From NCBI GenBank assembly GCA_964521025.1, contig CAZFPK010000062.1, positions 1 through 17,069 of the forward strand: a stretch of DNA of 17,069 nt. Reading direction: 5' to 3'. This document shows positions 1 to 7,800 of the stretch, in pieces. The translations under genes were made by a program, and so were the position numbers. Every line of letters starts with the position of its first letter. The stretch's first letter is position 1. The notes under the pieces were generated by a model. It had not been told where the DNA came from. It searched no databases and saw only the letters and a program-made list of their open reading frames with translations. The stretch comes from DRTC01 sp964521025 (GTDB lineage Bacteria; Cloacimonadota; Cloacimonadia; Cloacimonadales; TCS61).

Positions 1-2
1 TT

Positions 3-77
3 GCCGACATGGCTCAACGGTAGAGCACTCGACTTGTAATCGAGCGGTTGTGGGTTCGATTCCTACTGTCGGCACCA
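3..77 (+). tRNA. tRNA-Thr (anticodon TGT)
   Basis: A full cloverleaf is visible. The 7-bp acceptor stem GCCGACA (3-9) pairs with TGTCGGC (67-73), followed by discriminator A74 and an encoded CCA (75-77). The anticodon stem CTCGA/TCGAG encloses a loop with anticodon TGT at 35-37, which reads ACA threonine codons. The T arm contains GGTTCGATTCC. It is the first of four tandem tRNA genes, and the promoter must lie upstream of the window. Confidence 0.97.
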
Positions 78-83
78 TTATCG

Positions 84-169
84 GGAGGGGTTCCCGAGCG
101 GTCAAAGGGAACAGACTGTAAATCTGTCGGTGGACACCTTCGGAGGTTCGAATCCTCCCCCCTCCACCA
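84..169 (+). tRNA. tRNA-Tyr (anticodon GTA)
   Basis: This is a class II tRNA with a long variable arm. The acceptor stem GGAGGGG (84-90) pairs with CCCCTCC (159-165), with discriminator A166 and an encoded CCA. The anticodon stem ACAGA/TCTGT encloses anticodon GTA at 118-120. The extra arm between the anticodon and T stems and the GTA anticodon together identify tyrosine. It lies six bases after tRNA-Thr, in the same order as thrU-tyrU in E. coli. Confidence 0.97.
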
Positions 170-179
170 TTTTTGATTT

Positions 180-256
180 GCGGGAATAGCTCAGCTGGCT
201 AGAGCATTAGCCTTCCAAGCTAAGGGTCGCGGGTTCGAATCCCGTTTCCCGCTCCA
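180..256 (+). tRNA. tRNA-Gly (anticodon TCC)
   Basis: The acceptor stem GCGGGAA (180-186) pairs with TTCCCGC (246-252), followed by discriminator T253 and an encoded CCA. The anticodon stem TTAGC/GCTAA encloses anticodon TCC at 214-216, reading GGA/GGG glycine codons. It is the third member of the cluster and matches the position of glyT in E. coli. Confidence 0.97.
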
Positions 257-262
257 TTAAAT

Positions 263-338
263 GCTCATGTAGCTCAGTCGGTAGAGCACATCCTTGGTAA
301 GGATGAGGTCACCGGTTCAAGTCCGGTCATGAGCCCCA
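263..338 (+). tRNA. tRNA-Thr (anticodon GGT)
   Basis: The acceptor stem GCTCATG (263-269) pairs with CATGAGC (328-334). The anticodon stem CATCC/GGATG encloses anticodon GGT at 296-298, reading ACC/ACT. CCA is encoded at 336-338. The discriminator base at 335 is C, whereas the first threonine tRNA in this cluster has A. The gene ends 35 bases before tuf with no terminator between, so the tRNAs and tuf are probably one transcript. Confidence 0.96.
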
Positions 339-373
339 CGAGAAATAAATTCAATATCCTCAGGAGGTAAAAG

Positions 374-1558
374 ATGGCTAAGGCAAAATTTGAGAGAACC
401 AAGCCACATGTTAATATTGGAACGATCGGTCATGTTGACCATGGCAAGACGACACTGACGGCAGCGATCACACTTTTCTTGAGCAAAACCGGAGATGCGG
501 ATTTTCGTTCTTTCGACAGCATCGATAATGCTCCCGAAGAAAAAGAAAGAGGGATCACGATCGCCACGGCTCATGTCGAATACGAAACTGAGAATCGGCA
601 TTATGCTCATGTCGATTGTCCCGGACATGCGGATTATGTTAAGAACATGATCACCGGAGCTGCTCAAATGGATGGCGCGATCCTGGTCGTTTCCGCAGCG
701 GACGGACCAATGCCGCAAACGCGGGAGCATATCCTTCTTGCCCGTCAGGTTGGAGTTCCGGCAATGGTCGTTTTCCTGAACAAAGCAGACCTGGTCGATG
801 ATGAAGAACTCCTGGAACTGGTCGAACTGGAAGTCAGGGAATTATTGACCGAGTATGAATTTCCGGGAGACGATATTCCGATCGTAACCGGTTCTGCTCT
901 GAAGGCTCTGAACGGAGATGCGGAAGGAGAAGCTCAAGTAATCGCTTTGATGAAAGAAGTAGATTCTTATATTCCGCTTCCGGAGCGCGATACGGAGAAA
1001 CCTTTCCTGATGCCGGTCGAAGATATTTTTTCCATTTCCGGTCGAGGAACGGTGGCGACAGGCAGGATCGAAAGAGGAGTGATCAAGGTTGGAGAGAAAA
1101 TAGAAAGAGTCGGGATCAAAGAGACCAAAGAAACGACCTGTACCGGAGTAGAGATGTTCCGTAAGATCCTCGATCAGGGACAGGCAGGCGATAATGTCGG
1201 GATACTTCTGCGCGGTATGGCAAAAGATGAAGTCGAACGCGGTATGGTACTGGCAAAACCGAAATCGATCACACCACACACTAAATTCAGAGGTGAGACC
1301 TATATTCTGACCAAAGACGAAGGCGGAAGGCATAAACCTTTCTTCAGCGGCTATCGACCTCAATTCTATTTCCGGACGACCGATGTTACCGGATCATTGA
1401 CTTTACCCGATGGAGTCGAGATGGTCATGCCTGGTGATAATGTTACTATTTCAGCAGAATTGATCACACCGATCGCTATGGAAAAAGGTCTGCGTTATGC
1501 AATCCGAGAAGGCGGACGCACGATCGGAGCAGGTGTTGTCAGCGAGATTATCGAATAG
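374..1558 (+). CDS. tuf: Elongation factor Tu
   Basis: EF-Tu is the GTPase that delivers aminoacyl-tRNA to the ribosomal A site. The product is 394 residues, the normal length. The GTPase domain shows the P-loop GHVDHGKT (residues 19-26), the switch I segment ending RGITI (59-63), DCPGH (81-85, with the catalytic His85) and NKAD (136-139). Domains II and III follow, and the C-terminal FCB/proteobacterial-like block REGGRTIGAGVV is intact. A near-perfect Shine-Dalgarno AGGAGGT at 362-368 sits 5 bases before the ATG. It follows the four-tRNA cluster as tufB does in E. coli. Sampled stretches are richer in G+C than rpoB, probably reflecting codon selection in a very highly expressed gene. No second tuf copy follows fusA in this window. 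Confidence 0.99.
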   Translation: MAKAKFERTKPHVNIGTIGHVDHGKTTLTAAITLFLSKTGDADFRSFDSIDNAPEEKERGITIATAHVEYETENRHYAHVDCPGHADYVKNMITGAAQMDGAILVVSAADGPMPQTREHILLARQVGVPAMVVFLNKADLVDDEELLELVELEVRELLTEYEFPGDDIPIVTGSALKALNGDAEGEAQVIALMKEVDSYIPLPERDTEKPFLMPVEDIFSISGRGTVATGRIERGVIKVGEKIERVGIKETKETTCTGVEMFRKILDQGQAGDNVGILLRGMAKDEVERGMVLAKPKSITPHTKFRGETYILTKDEGGRHKPFFSGYRPQFYFRTTDVTGSLTLPDGVEMVMPGDNVTISAELITPIAMEKGLRYAIREGGRTIGAGVVSEIIE

Positions 1559-1611
1559 TTCACAGATTTCCTTCCATAACAGCAGGATGTTCTAATAAAT
1601 AGTGAGGAAAA

Positions 1612-1761
1612 ATGAGAGAAATAATTACTTTAGCTTGCGAAGAATGCAAAAATAGAAATTATTCTATGACCAAGAACAGAAGAAAGCATCCGGAACGGTT
1701 TAGTTTTAAGAAATTTTGCCCTAAATGCAGAAAACATACGATCCACAAACAGAATAGATAA
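1612..1761 (+). CDS. rpmG: 50S ribosomal protein L33
   Basis: A 49-residue ORF starts MREIITLACEECKNRN and ends HTIHKQNR. L33 is a small basic protein of the large subunit near the E site. Two zinc-binding CxxC pairs are visible (C9/C12 and C36/C39), so this is the zinc-binding form of L33. The NYSMTKNRRKHPERF segment is typical of the family. A Shine-Dalgarno-like GAGG at 1604-1607 lies 4 bases before the ATG. The rpmG / tRNA-Trp / secE / nusG order is widespread in bacteria and supports the call. Confidence 0.95.
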   Translation: MREIITLACEECKNRNYSMTKNRRKHPERFSFKKFCPKCRKHTIHKQNR

Positions 1762-1770
1762 ATTTAGTGT

Positions 1771-1846
1771 AGGTTAGTAGCTCAACTGGTAGAGCACTGG
1801 TCTCCAAAACCAGGGGTTGCGGGTTCAAGTCCTGCCTGACCTGCCA
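1771..1846 (+). tRNA. tRNA-Trp (anticodon CCA)
   Basis: The acceptor stem AGGTTAG (1771-1777) pairs with CTGACCT (1836-1842) with one G-U wobble. Discriminator G1843, the expected tryptophan identity base, is followed by an encoded CCA. The anticodon stem CTGGT/ACCAG encloses anticodon CCA at 1804-1806. It lies between rpmG and secE, a common bacterial position, and is probably processed out of the operon transcript. Confidence 0.97.
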
Positions 1847-1874
1847 TTCTTTATTACATAAAAGAGGGAATGAA

Positions 1875-2066
1875 ATGCTTAAAAAATCAATCGGATTTTT
1901 AAAGAGTGTAAAACTCGAAATGGCTAATGTCAGTTGGCCAACAAAAGATGATCTAAAAGAAGGAACTACGGTGGTGATCATCATGTCGGCAATTGTTGCT
2001 GTATTCCTGTCATTGATCGATGCGGCTTTCTCATTCCTGATCAGAAATCTATTGTTGCAAGGTTAA
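1875..2066 (+). CDS. secE: Preprotein translocase subunit SecE
   Basis: SecE is the small essential subunit that clamps SecY in the inner-membrane Sec translocon. The product is 63 residues, the short single-span form found outside Enterobacteria, which carry a three-span SecE. The cytoplasmic amphipathic helix has the family signature VSWPTKDDL (about residues 19-27). One hydrophobic transmembrane segment follows at about residues 31-57. A GAGGG ribosome-binding site at 1864-1868 lies 6 bases before the ATG. The gene stops 3 bases before nusG, so the two are probably translationally coupled. Confidence 0.95.
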   Translation: MLKKSIGFLKSVKLEMANVSWPTKDDLKEGTTVVIIMSAIVAVFLSLIDAAFSFLIRNLLLQG

Positions 2067-2069
2067 TTC

Positions 2070-2591
2070 ATGAAATGGTATGTGGTTCACACTTACGCTT
2101 CCCATGAATTCAAGATCAAGGATGCAATTCTTAAGGGTATAAAAGGAAATGCACTTGAGGACAAGATCGGTCAGATTTTAATTCCAACTCAGAAAACATT
2201 TCATATCAGGGAAGGAAAAAGGGTCGAACGGGAGAAAAAGTTATTCAATAGCTATGTTATCTTGCAGGCAGATCTTACTCCGCAAGTTTATTCATATATA
2301 ATTGGAATTCCAGGAATTACAAATTTTCTGGGAACAGGTAAAAAACCGCAACCGTTATCAGAAAACGAAATTAACCGGTTACTTGGAATTTCCGACCGGG
2401 AAAAAGATGAAGTCAAATCTTATGAATTTTTACCCGGTGATATTGTAAAGATCGCATCCGGACCATTCAATGATTTTGAAGGAGTCATTGAAAAAATCAG
2501 CGAAGATAAACAGAAGTTAACGGTAAAAGTAACTGTTTTCGGCAGAATTACACCAGTAGAAGTAAAATCAGACCAGGTTGAGATAATGTGA
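2070..2591 (+). CDS. nusG: Transcription termination/antitermination factor NusG
   Basis: NusG binds the RNA polymerase clamp to aid processive elongation and, through its C-terminal domain, links polymerase to ribosomal protein S10 or Rho. The 173-residue product has the NGN domain (about 1-110, opening MKWYVVHTYASHE) and a C-terminal KOW domain (about 120-173) containing GDIVKIASGPFNDFEG and VFGRITPVEV. The phenylalanine of VFGR corresponds to the C-terminal contact residue used for S10/Rho in E. coli. The length is close to E. coli NusG (181), with no large insertion between the two domains. The ribosome-binding site (AAGG) lies within the end of secE. Confidence 0.98.
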   Translation: MKWYVVHTYASHEFKIKDAILKGIKGNALEDKIGQILIPTQKTFHIREGKRVEREKKLFNSYVILQADLTPQVYSYIIGIPGITNFLGTGKKPQPLSENEINRLLGISDREKDEVKSYEFLPGDIVKIASGPFNDFEGVIEKISEDKQKLTVKVTVFGRITPVEVKSDQVEIM

Positions 2592-2603
2592 TTTGAGGGG
2601 AAA

Positions 2604-3035
2604 ATGGCAAAACCAAAAGACACGGAACATGTAGTAAAATTACAGCTACCGGCTGGACAGGCGAATCCGGCTCCTCCGGTCGGACCGGCTTTAGGACAAG
2701 TAGGAATCAATATAGGTGAGTTTTGTAAAGCATTTAATGAGAAAACAAAAGATTCTCCTGGTATGATCTATCCGGTAGTAATTTATGTTTTTAAAAATAA
2801 ATCTTATAAATTTGAGATTAAAACTCCGCCGGCTGCTGTTTTGATCAAAAAAGAAGCCGGTCTGGCTAAAGGTTCAGGAGAACCGAACCGGGAAAAAGTC
2901 GGAAAAATTTCAAAAGCATCGATCAAAAAGATCGCTGAAATCAAGATGCAGGATCTGAACGCATACAACATTCAAGCTGCTATGCGTATGATAGAAGGTA
3001 CTGCAAGAAATATGGGTGTGGAAGTAGAAGGTTAG
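2604..3035 (+). CDS. rplK: 50S ribosomal protein L11
   Basis: L11 is a 143-residue protein of the GTPase-associated centre of the large subunit. It shows the proline-rich N-terminal block NPAPPVGPALGQVGINI, which forms the thiostrepton-contact surface, and a C-terminal rRNA-binding domain ending in the family pattern AAMRMIEGTARNMGVEVEG. The prolines at the thiostrepton surface are conserved. GAGGGG at 2595-2600 serves as ribosome-binding site. Only 12 bases separate it from nusG, so there is no room for a separate L1-binding leader like that ahead of rplK in E. coli. Confidence 0.98.
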   Translation: MAKPKDTEHVVKLQLPAGQANPAPPVGPALGQVGINIGEFCKAFNEKTKDSPGMIYPVVIYVFKNKSYKFEIKTPPAAVLIKKEAGLAKGSGEPNREKVGKISKASIKKIAEIKMQDLNAYNIQAAMRMIEGTARNMGVEVEG

Positions 3036-3086
3036 TTCTTCCTAAACACAAATATGGAAAGCAGGAGATTATCAAAAGGAGTGTAT

Positions 3087-3788
3087 ATGGGAAGTAAACG
3101 ATACAAAAAAGCTTCTGAGATGATCGACAAAGAAAAAAAATATGAACTTTTAGAAGCAATAGAGCTGCTAAAAAAAATACCCTCTTCAAAATTTGATGAA
3201 ACTGTTGAAGTTCATATGAATTTGGGAGTCGATCCTCGAAAAGCCGACCAACAGATCAGAAACTCATTAGTCTTACCTCACGGAACCGGAAGAACATCAA
3301 AAGTTCTTGTATTTGCAGATGGTGACAAAGCAGAAGAAGCAAAAGAAGCAGGAGCCGATTATGTTGGTGTTGATGAATTTGTAGAAAAAATTAATTCCGG
3401 GTGGATGGATTTTGATGTAGCGATATCGACTCCGAATTTAATGAGCAAAATCGGAAGATTGGGAAAAATTCTTGGTCCTCGTGGTCTAATGCCTAATCCA
3501 AAAGTAGGAACTGTAACCATGGATATCAAGAAAGCAGTAAGCGAATCTAAAGGCGGCAAGATCACTTACCGTGTTGATAAATTTGCAAATCTGCATATAA
3601 TCGGCGGCAAATTAAGTTTTGAAACTGATAAACTCAAAGACAACTTGGTGATGATTATAGCAGCAATTCTGAAAGAAAGACCTGCTGCTTTAAAAGGTGT
3701 TTTTATTAAGAATATCGCCATCACTTCGACAATGGGACCTAGTATAAAACTTGATATCTCCAGTGTAACTCTGGAAGCAAAGAAATAG
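3087..3788 (+). CDS. rplA: 50S ribosomal protein L1
   Basis: L1 forms the mobile L1 stalk that helps release E-site tRNA, and in many bacteria it represses its own operon. I place the start at ATG 3087 (MGSKRYKKA), which has AAAAGGA at 3074-3080 six bases upstream and gives 233 residues, the family length. The frame is open back to ATG 3054, but that start has no ribosome-binding site and adds 11 residues unlike L1. The family block ILGPRGLMPNPKVGTV is present in the middle, and the C-terminal part shows GKLSFETDKLKDN and the TSTMGPSIKLD ending. Confidence 0.97.
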   Translation: MGSKRYKKASEMIDKEKKYELLEAIELLKKIPSSKFDETVEVHMNLGVDPRKADQQIRNSLVLPHGTGRTSKVLVFADGDKAEEAKEAGADYVGVDEFVEKINSGWMDFDVAISTPNLMSKIGRLGKILGPRGLMPNPKVGTVTMDIKKAVSESKGGKITYRVDKFANLHIIGGKLSFETDKLKDNLVMIIAAILKERPAALKGVFIKNIAITSTMGPSIKLDISSVTLEAKK

Positions 3789-3797
3789 GAGTAGCGT

Positions 3798-4334
3798 ATG
3801 GTTCAACCTTATAAAATTGATGAAGTTAATAAGATCAAACAAAGATTGGAAAACGCTAAATCCATTGTTTTAGTCGATTACAAAGGTGTAAATATTGAAG
3901 AAGTTGATGAACTTAGAAACAGGATGCGTAATGCTGGAGTAAAATATTTTGTATCAAAAAATACTTTCATCAAACTCGCTTTGAATGAGTTAGGCATTTC
4001 CGGTTTAGATGATCGGTTAGTAGGACCAACAGCCGTTGCTGCTGCTGATAACGATGAAATTGCACCAGCCCGGGAACTGGCGAAGTTCAAAAAGGAAATT
4101 ACAAAAGATAAAAGTTTTCCTACTTTTAAAGCGGGTCTGGTTTCCGAAGATGTTTTGAGTATCTCCGAACTGGAAAAACTGGCAGAACTTCCTTCCAGGG
4201 AGCAACTTATATCTATGGTTCTGCAAGGATTCAATGCTCCAATTAGCGGGTTTGTCGGAACTCTGTCCGGAATTCTTAGAAAATTTGTGAATGTGGTCGA
4301 TGCGATTGCAAAAAATAAAGAAAAAAATAAATAA
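3798..4334 (+). CDS. rplJ: 50S ribosomal protein L10
   Basis: L10 anchors the L7/L12 dimers of the ribosomal stalk. The product is 178 residues. The N-terminal globular rRNA-binding domain carries SIVLVDYKGVNIEEVDELR and KNTFIKLAL. The C-terminal helix (about residues 135-178) is the expected L7/L12-binding region. AGGAG overlaps the rplA stop region (3787-3791) and serves as ribosome-binding site. Only 9 bases separate rplA from rplJ, so the long L10-binding leader known in E. coli is absent at this place. Confidence 0.97.
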   Translation: MVQPYKIDEVNKIKQRLENAKSIVLVDYKGVNIEEVDELRNRMRNAGVKYFVSKNTFIKLALNELGISGLDDRLVGPTAVAAADNDEIAPARELAKFKKEITKDKSFPTFKAGLVSEDVLSISELEKLAELPSREQLISMVLQGFNAPISGFVGTLSGILRKFVNVVDAIAKNKEKNK

Positions 4335-4354
4335 TATATCTGATGGAGGATAAA

Positions 4355-4732
4355 ATGGCTGAAAAAAAACAGCAAGTTATTGATATTATTAAAGAAATGA
4401 GTGTTATCGAACTCTCTGATCTGGTAAAAGAACTGGAAGAATTATTTGGTGTTACCGCTGCTGCTCCGGTTGCTGCGGCTTCCGGTGCTGCTCCAGCAGC
4501 TGTGGAAACAGCAGAAGAAAAAACTGAATTCAATGTAATCCTTACAGGCGCTGGAGATAAGAAAATTCAAGCTATCAAAGTTGTGAGAGCTATCACAAAA
4601 TTAGGCTTAAAAGAAGCAAAAGAATTAGTTGATAACTGTCCAAAACCTGTTGTTGAAGGTGTTTCCAAAGATGAAGCAGAATCAATCAAAACACAAATCG
4701 AAGAATCAGGTGCCTCTGTAGAAATAAAATAA
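4355..4732 (+). CDS. rplL: 50S ribosomal protein L7/L12
   Basis: L7/L12 is the multicopy stalk protein that recruits translational GTPases. The start is taken at ATG 4355 (MAEKKQQVID), preceded by GGAGGA at 4345-4350; an in-frame ATG at 4343 overlaps that ribosome-binding site and is rejected. The 125-residue product has an N-terminal dimerisation domain (1-about 35), an alanine-rich hinge (about 36-55, with AAAPVAAASGAAPAA) and a C-terminal factor-binding domain with KIQAIKVVRAITKLGLKEAK. The gene is followed by a strong hairpin before rpoB. Confidence 0.98.
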   Translation: MAEKKQQVIDIIKEMSVIELSDLVKELEELFGVTAAAPVAAASGAAPAAVETAEEKTEFNVILTGAGDKKIQAIKVVRAITKLGLKEAKELVDNCPKPVVEGVSKDEAESIKTQIEESGASVEIK

Positions 4733-4752
4733 TCATCCTATCAATAATTTAT

Positions 4753-4801
4753 GGAAGTGAGCGTCTTAAATTTATTGCTCACTTCCTTTACCCATTTTTT
4801 T
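4753..4801 (+). terminator. rplL-rpoB intergenic hairpin (attenuator or processing site)
   Basis: A perfect 10-bp stem, GGAAGTGAGC (4753-4762) with GCTCACTTCC (4777-4786), encloses a 14-base loop. A run of seven T occurs at 4795-4801, but it starts 8 bases after the stem rather than directly after it. That spacing is poor for an intrinsic terminator, so partial read-through (attenuation) or RNase cleavage is more likely than full termination. In E. coli the same gap holds both an attenuator and an RNase III site, and rpoB here has no clear promoter of its own. Confidence 0.75.
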
Positions 4802-4847
4802 GAAAATCACTTACTTTAAGCGGACAAAATCGCATTTTTTATATATT

Positions 4848-4853
4848 AAGGAG
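4848..4853 (+). promoter_or_regulatory. rpoB ribosome-binding site
   Basis: AAGGAG at 4848-4853 is nine bases upstream of the TTG at 4863. It is the only good anti-Shine-Dalgarno match in the leader and decides the rpoB start against the earlier in-frame TTG at 4800, which lies in the T run of the hairpin. Confidence 0.75.
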
Positions 4854-4862
4854 AATGAACCT

Positions 4863-7800
4863 TTGAATATAAAAAGTTTTTCCCGAATAAAAAAAAGAGC
4901 AGAACAAACTGGTTTACCGTCTATCGATATTCCAAACCTTTTAGCTATTCAGATAGAATCCTATAACCGTTTCTTGCAGAAAGATGTTCATCCTCAAAAG
5001 AGAGAGAATATTGGTTTGCAGGCTATTTTGACATCGGTTTTTCCTTTAATCGACCAAAAAGAGCTTTATCACCTCGAATATATTGATTACCTGGTTTTGA
5101 AAGAGAAGTATGCAACATCAGAGTGTAAAGAAAGAAATCTCTCGTATCAGGCACCGGTGAAAGCAAGAATGAGGTTAACGATTTATGATGAGGAAATCCT
5201 GAAGGAAACTGGTGAGAAAAGAGTTAAAAATACTATAGAACAAGATATCTTCCTGGGAGAAATTCCATTGATCACTACTCATGGAACTTTTATCATCAAT
5301 GGTGCTGAAAGAGTGATTATCAGTCAGTTACATCGTTCTCCAGGTGTATTTTTTCTCGAAGATAAACATCCCAGCGGTAAAATTTTATATTCTGCGAAAT
5401 TGATTCCTTATAACGGCTCATGGCTCGAATTTAACATGGATATCTATGATGCCATGTATGTTCTGATTGATAAAAGAAGGAAACTACCGGTCACTGTTCT
5501 CTTACGAGCTGTTGGATTATCCGAAGATAAGGATTTAAGAGAACACTTTTATAACAAGGAAGTTATTACTGTTCAAAAAGCAAAAGGTAGATCCTTTTTC
5601 GACGATGTTTTTGATCAGGAAACCGGTGAAATAATCTTTAATGCCGGTACAGAAATAGATGATAAGACAATTGAAGATTTAATAGAAGCAGGTATTAATA
5701 AGATAACAGTAATTTCTGGAGAATCTGAAATTACCAAGAAGATCATTGAAAATACGATCATAAAGGATCAAACAAAAAGTCAGGAAGAAGCTGTTAAAAA
5801 AATATATAATTTGATCAGACCCGGCGAGGAACCAACTTATGAAGTAGCATTAGATCTTTTTAACAGAATGTTTTTTAATGAAAGAAGGTATAATCTCGGT
5901 GATGTCGGTCGTTTTAAAGTTAATGAAAGGTTAGGATTGAACATCGATCCAGGTATTAATATCCTGACAAAAGATGACTTAGTCGCTATTGTTGATAGAA
6001 TAATTGCTGTTTATAAAGACGAAGATGTTGCTGATGATATAGATCATCTGGCAAACAGAAGAATCAGAACTGTTGGTGAGCTTTTAGGTGAACAATTCAA
6101 TATTGGTTTGTCAAGGGTTGCTCGAACAGCTATTGAAAGAATGTCGATTGCTAACCCGGATGAAATTACTATCCATGACCTCATAAACAGCAATGCTTTA
6201 ATAGCTGTAGTCCAGTCTTTTTTCCTGACGGGACAACTTTCCCAATTTATGGAACAGACGAATCCTTTAACTGCCATTACTCATAAAAGGAGATTGTCTG
6301 CACTTGGACCAGGAGGTTTGACCAGAGAAAGAGCCGGTTTTGAAGTTCGGGATGTACATCATTCTCATTATGGTAGAATTTGTCCCATCGAGACGCCCGA
6401 AGGTCCCAATATCGGTTTGATTTCTTCTCCTGCAATGTATGCCAGGATCAATAAACTCGGTTTCCTGGAGACTCCATATATCAAAGTTGAATATGGTCAG
6501 ATAACAAAAAAAATCGAATTTCTTGATGCTTTCAAAGAGGAGAAACATATTATTGCTCAGGCAAATATCAATTATGATAAAGATTTTAAAATTCAGGATA
6601 AACTTGTTTTTGCCAGACATAAAGGTGAATTTCTACAGGTAACTCCCGATGAAGTTCAGTATATGGATGTTTCTCCACAGCAGATAGTCTCGGTATCCGC
6701 ATCTCTAATTCCATTCCTGGAACATGATGATGCAAATCGTGCTCTGATGGGTTCAAATATGCAAAGACAAGGTGTCCCGCTTATCAGTCCCCAATTACCG
6801 GTTGTAGGTACTGGAATGGAAAGAGTTGTTGCCGAAGATAGTGTTGTTGTAGCAGTTGCTCCTTACGACGGAATTATAACCAAGGTGACCAGTTCTTATA
6901 TTGATATTGAAAGAGATAATCCTGATAAAACAATGCTCGATATAGGAACTTATAACCGGATTTATTTAACTAAATATGCTCGTTCAAATCAAGATACATG
7001 CATTAACCAGAGACCAACTGTCAAAAAGGGAGATATCGTTAAGAAAGGACAATCGATATCCGATGGTCCGGCAATAACCGATGACAGGTTAGCTTTAGGC
7101 AGAAATATGCTTGTGGCTTTCATGCCCTGGTACGGTTATAATTATGAAGATGCAATTATTCTGAGTGAGAATGTTGCTCGCGAGGATATGCTGACATCTT
7201 TATATATCGAAGAACATGAAGTATTAGTAAGAAATATGAAAAACGGGAAAGAGGAATTAGCTTATGATATTCCTAATGTTCCTACAAAATCACTCAGGAA
7301 TCTTGATAAAACAGGCATAATTAGAGTAGGTTCCGTTGTTGCTTCAGGAGATATAATCGTTGGGAAGATCACTCCCAAAAATGTAGATATCGATCCTTCT
7401 CCCGAGGAAAACTTGATGCGGGCTTTATTTGGTGATCGTGCAGGTGATTTTACGAACAGTTCTTTGAAAGCAAAACCCGGAATGGAAGGAGTTGTTATAG
7501 ATGTAAAAGTTTTCTCTCGTTTAGATGAAAGCGAAGAATTTGAAGATCAGGAAAGACGAACAAAATCTTTGGCGGTTTTGAAACATGAAAGATCTGAACG
7601 ACAGAAAATAATAGATGAATATCTAAAGGAAAGGTTATCAGAGGTCCTGGTTGGCGAAACTGCAAAAAATATCGTCGATATGAAAACAAATATGTTTTAT
7701 CTTCATTCCGGCAAAAAAATTACCAAAGGGGATCTAAAAAAAATCAACTTCAAAAAATTAAATCTGGATTATGATTTCATCGAAGATAATGAAAAAAATA

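Noticed and set aside
3054..3086. Upstream ATG start for rplA
   Set aside because: No ribosome-binding site precedes it, and the start at 3087 gives the family length with AAAAGGA at proper spacing.
2592..3797. L1- or L10-binding autoregulatory leaders as in E. coli
   Set aside because: The gaps before rplK (12 bases) and rplJ (9 bases) are too short, and I could not identify a convincing binding structure inside the coding sequence.
4343..4354. Upstream ATG start for rplL
   Set aside because: It overlaps the GGAGGA that serves as ribosome-binding site for ATG 4355, and MAEKKQQ is the expected L7/L12 opening.
4800..4847. Possible promoter for rpoB (TTGAAA with downstream TATATT)
   Set aside because: The two boxes are 36 bases apart, and no good -10 lies at 16-18 bases; not supportable as a promoter.
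4800..4862. Upstream TTG start for rpoB adding 21 residues
   Set aside because: It lies in the T run of the rplL-rpoB hairpin, has no ribosome-binding site, and the added residues do not resemble RpoB N termini; AAGGAG before TTG 4863 is much better.
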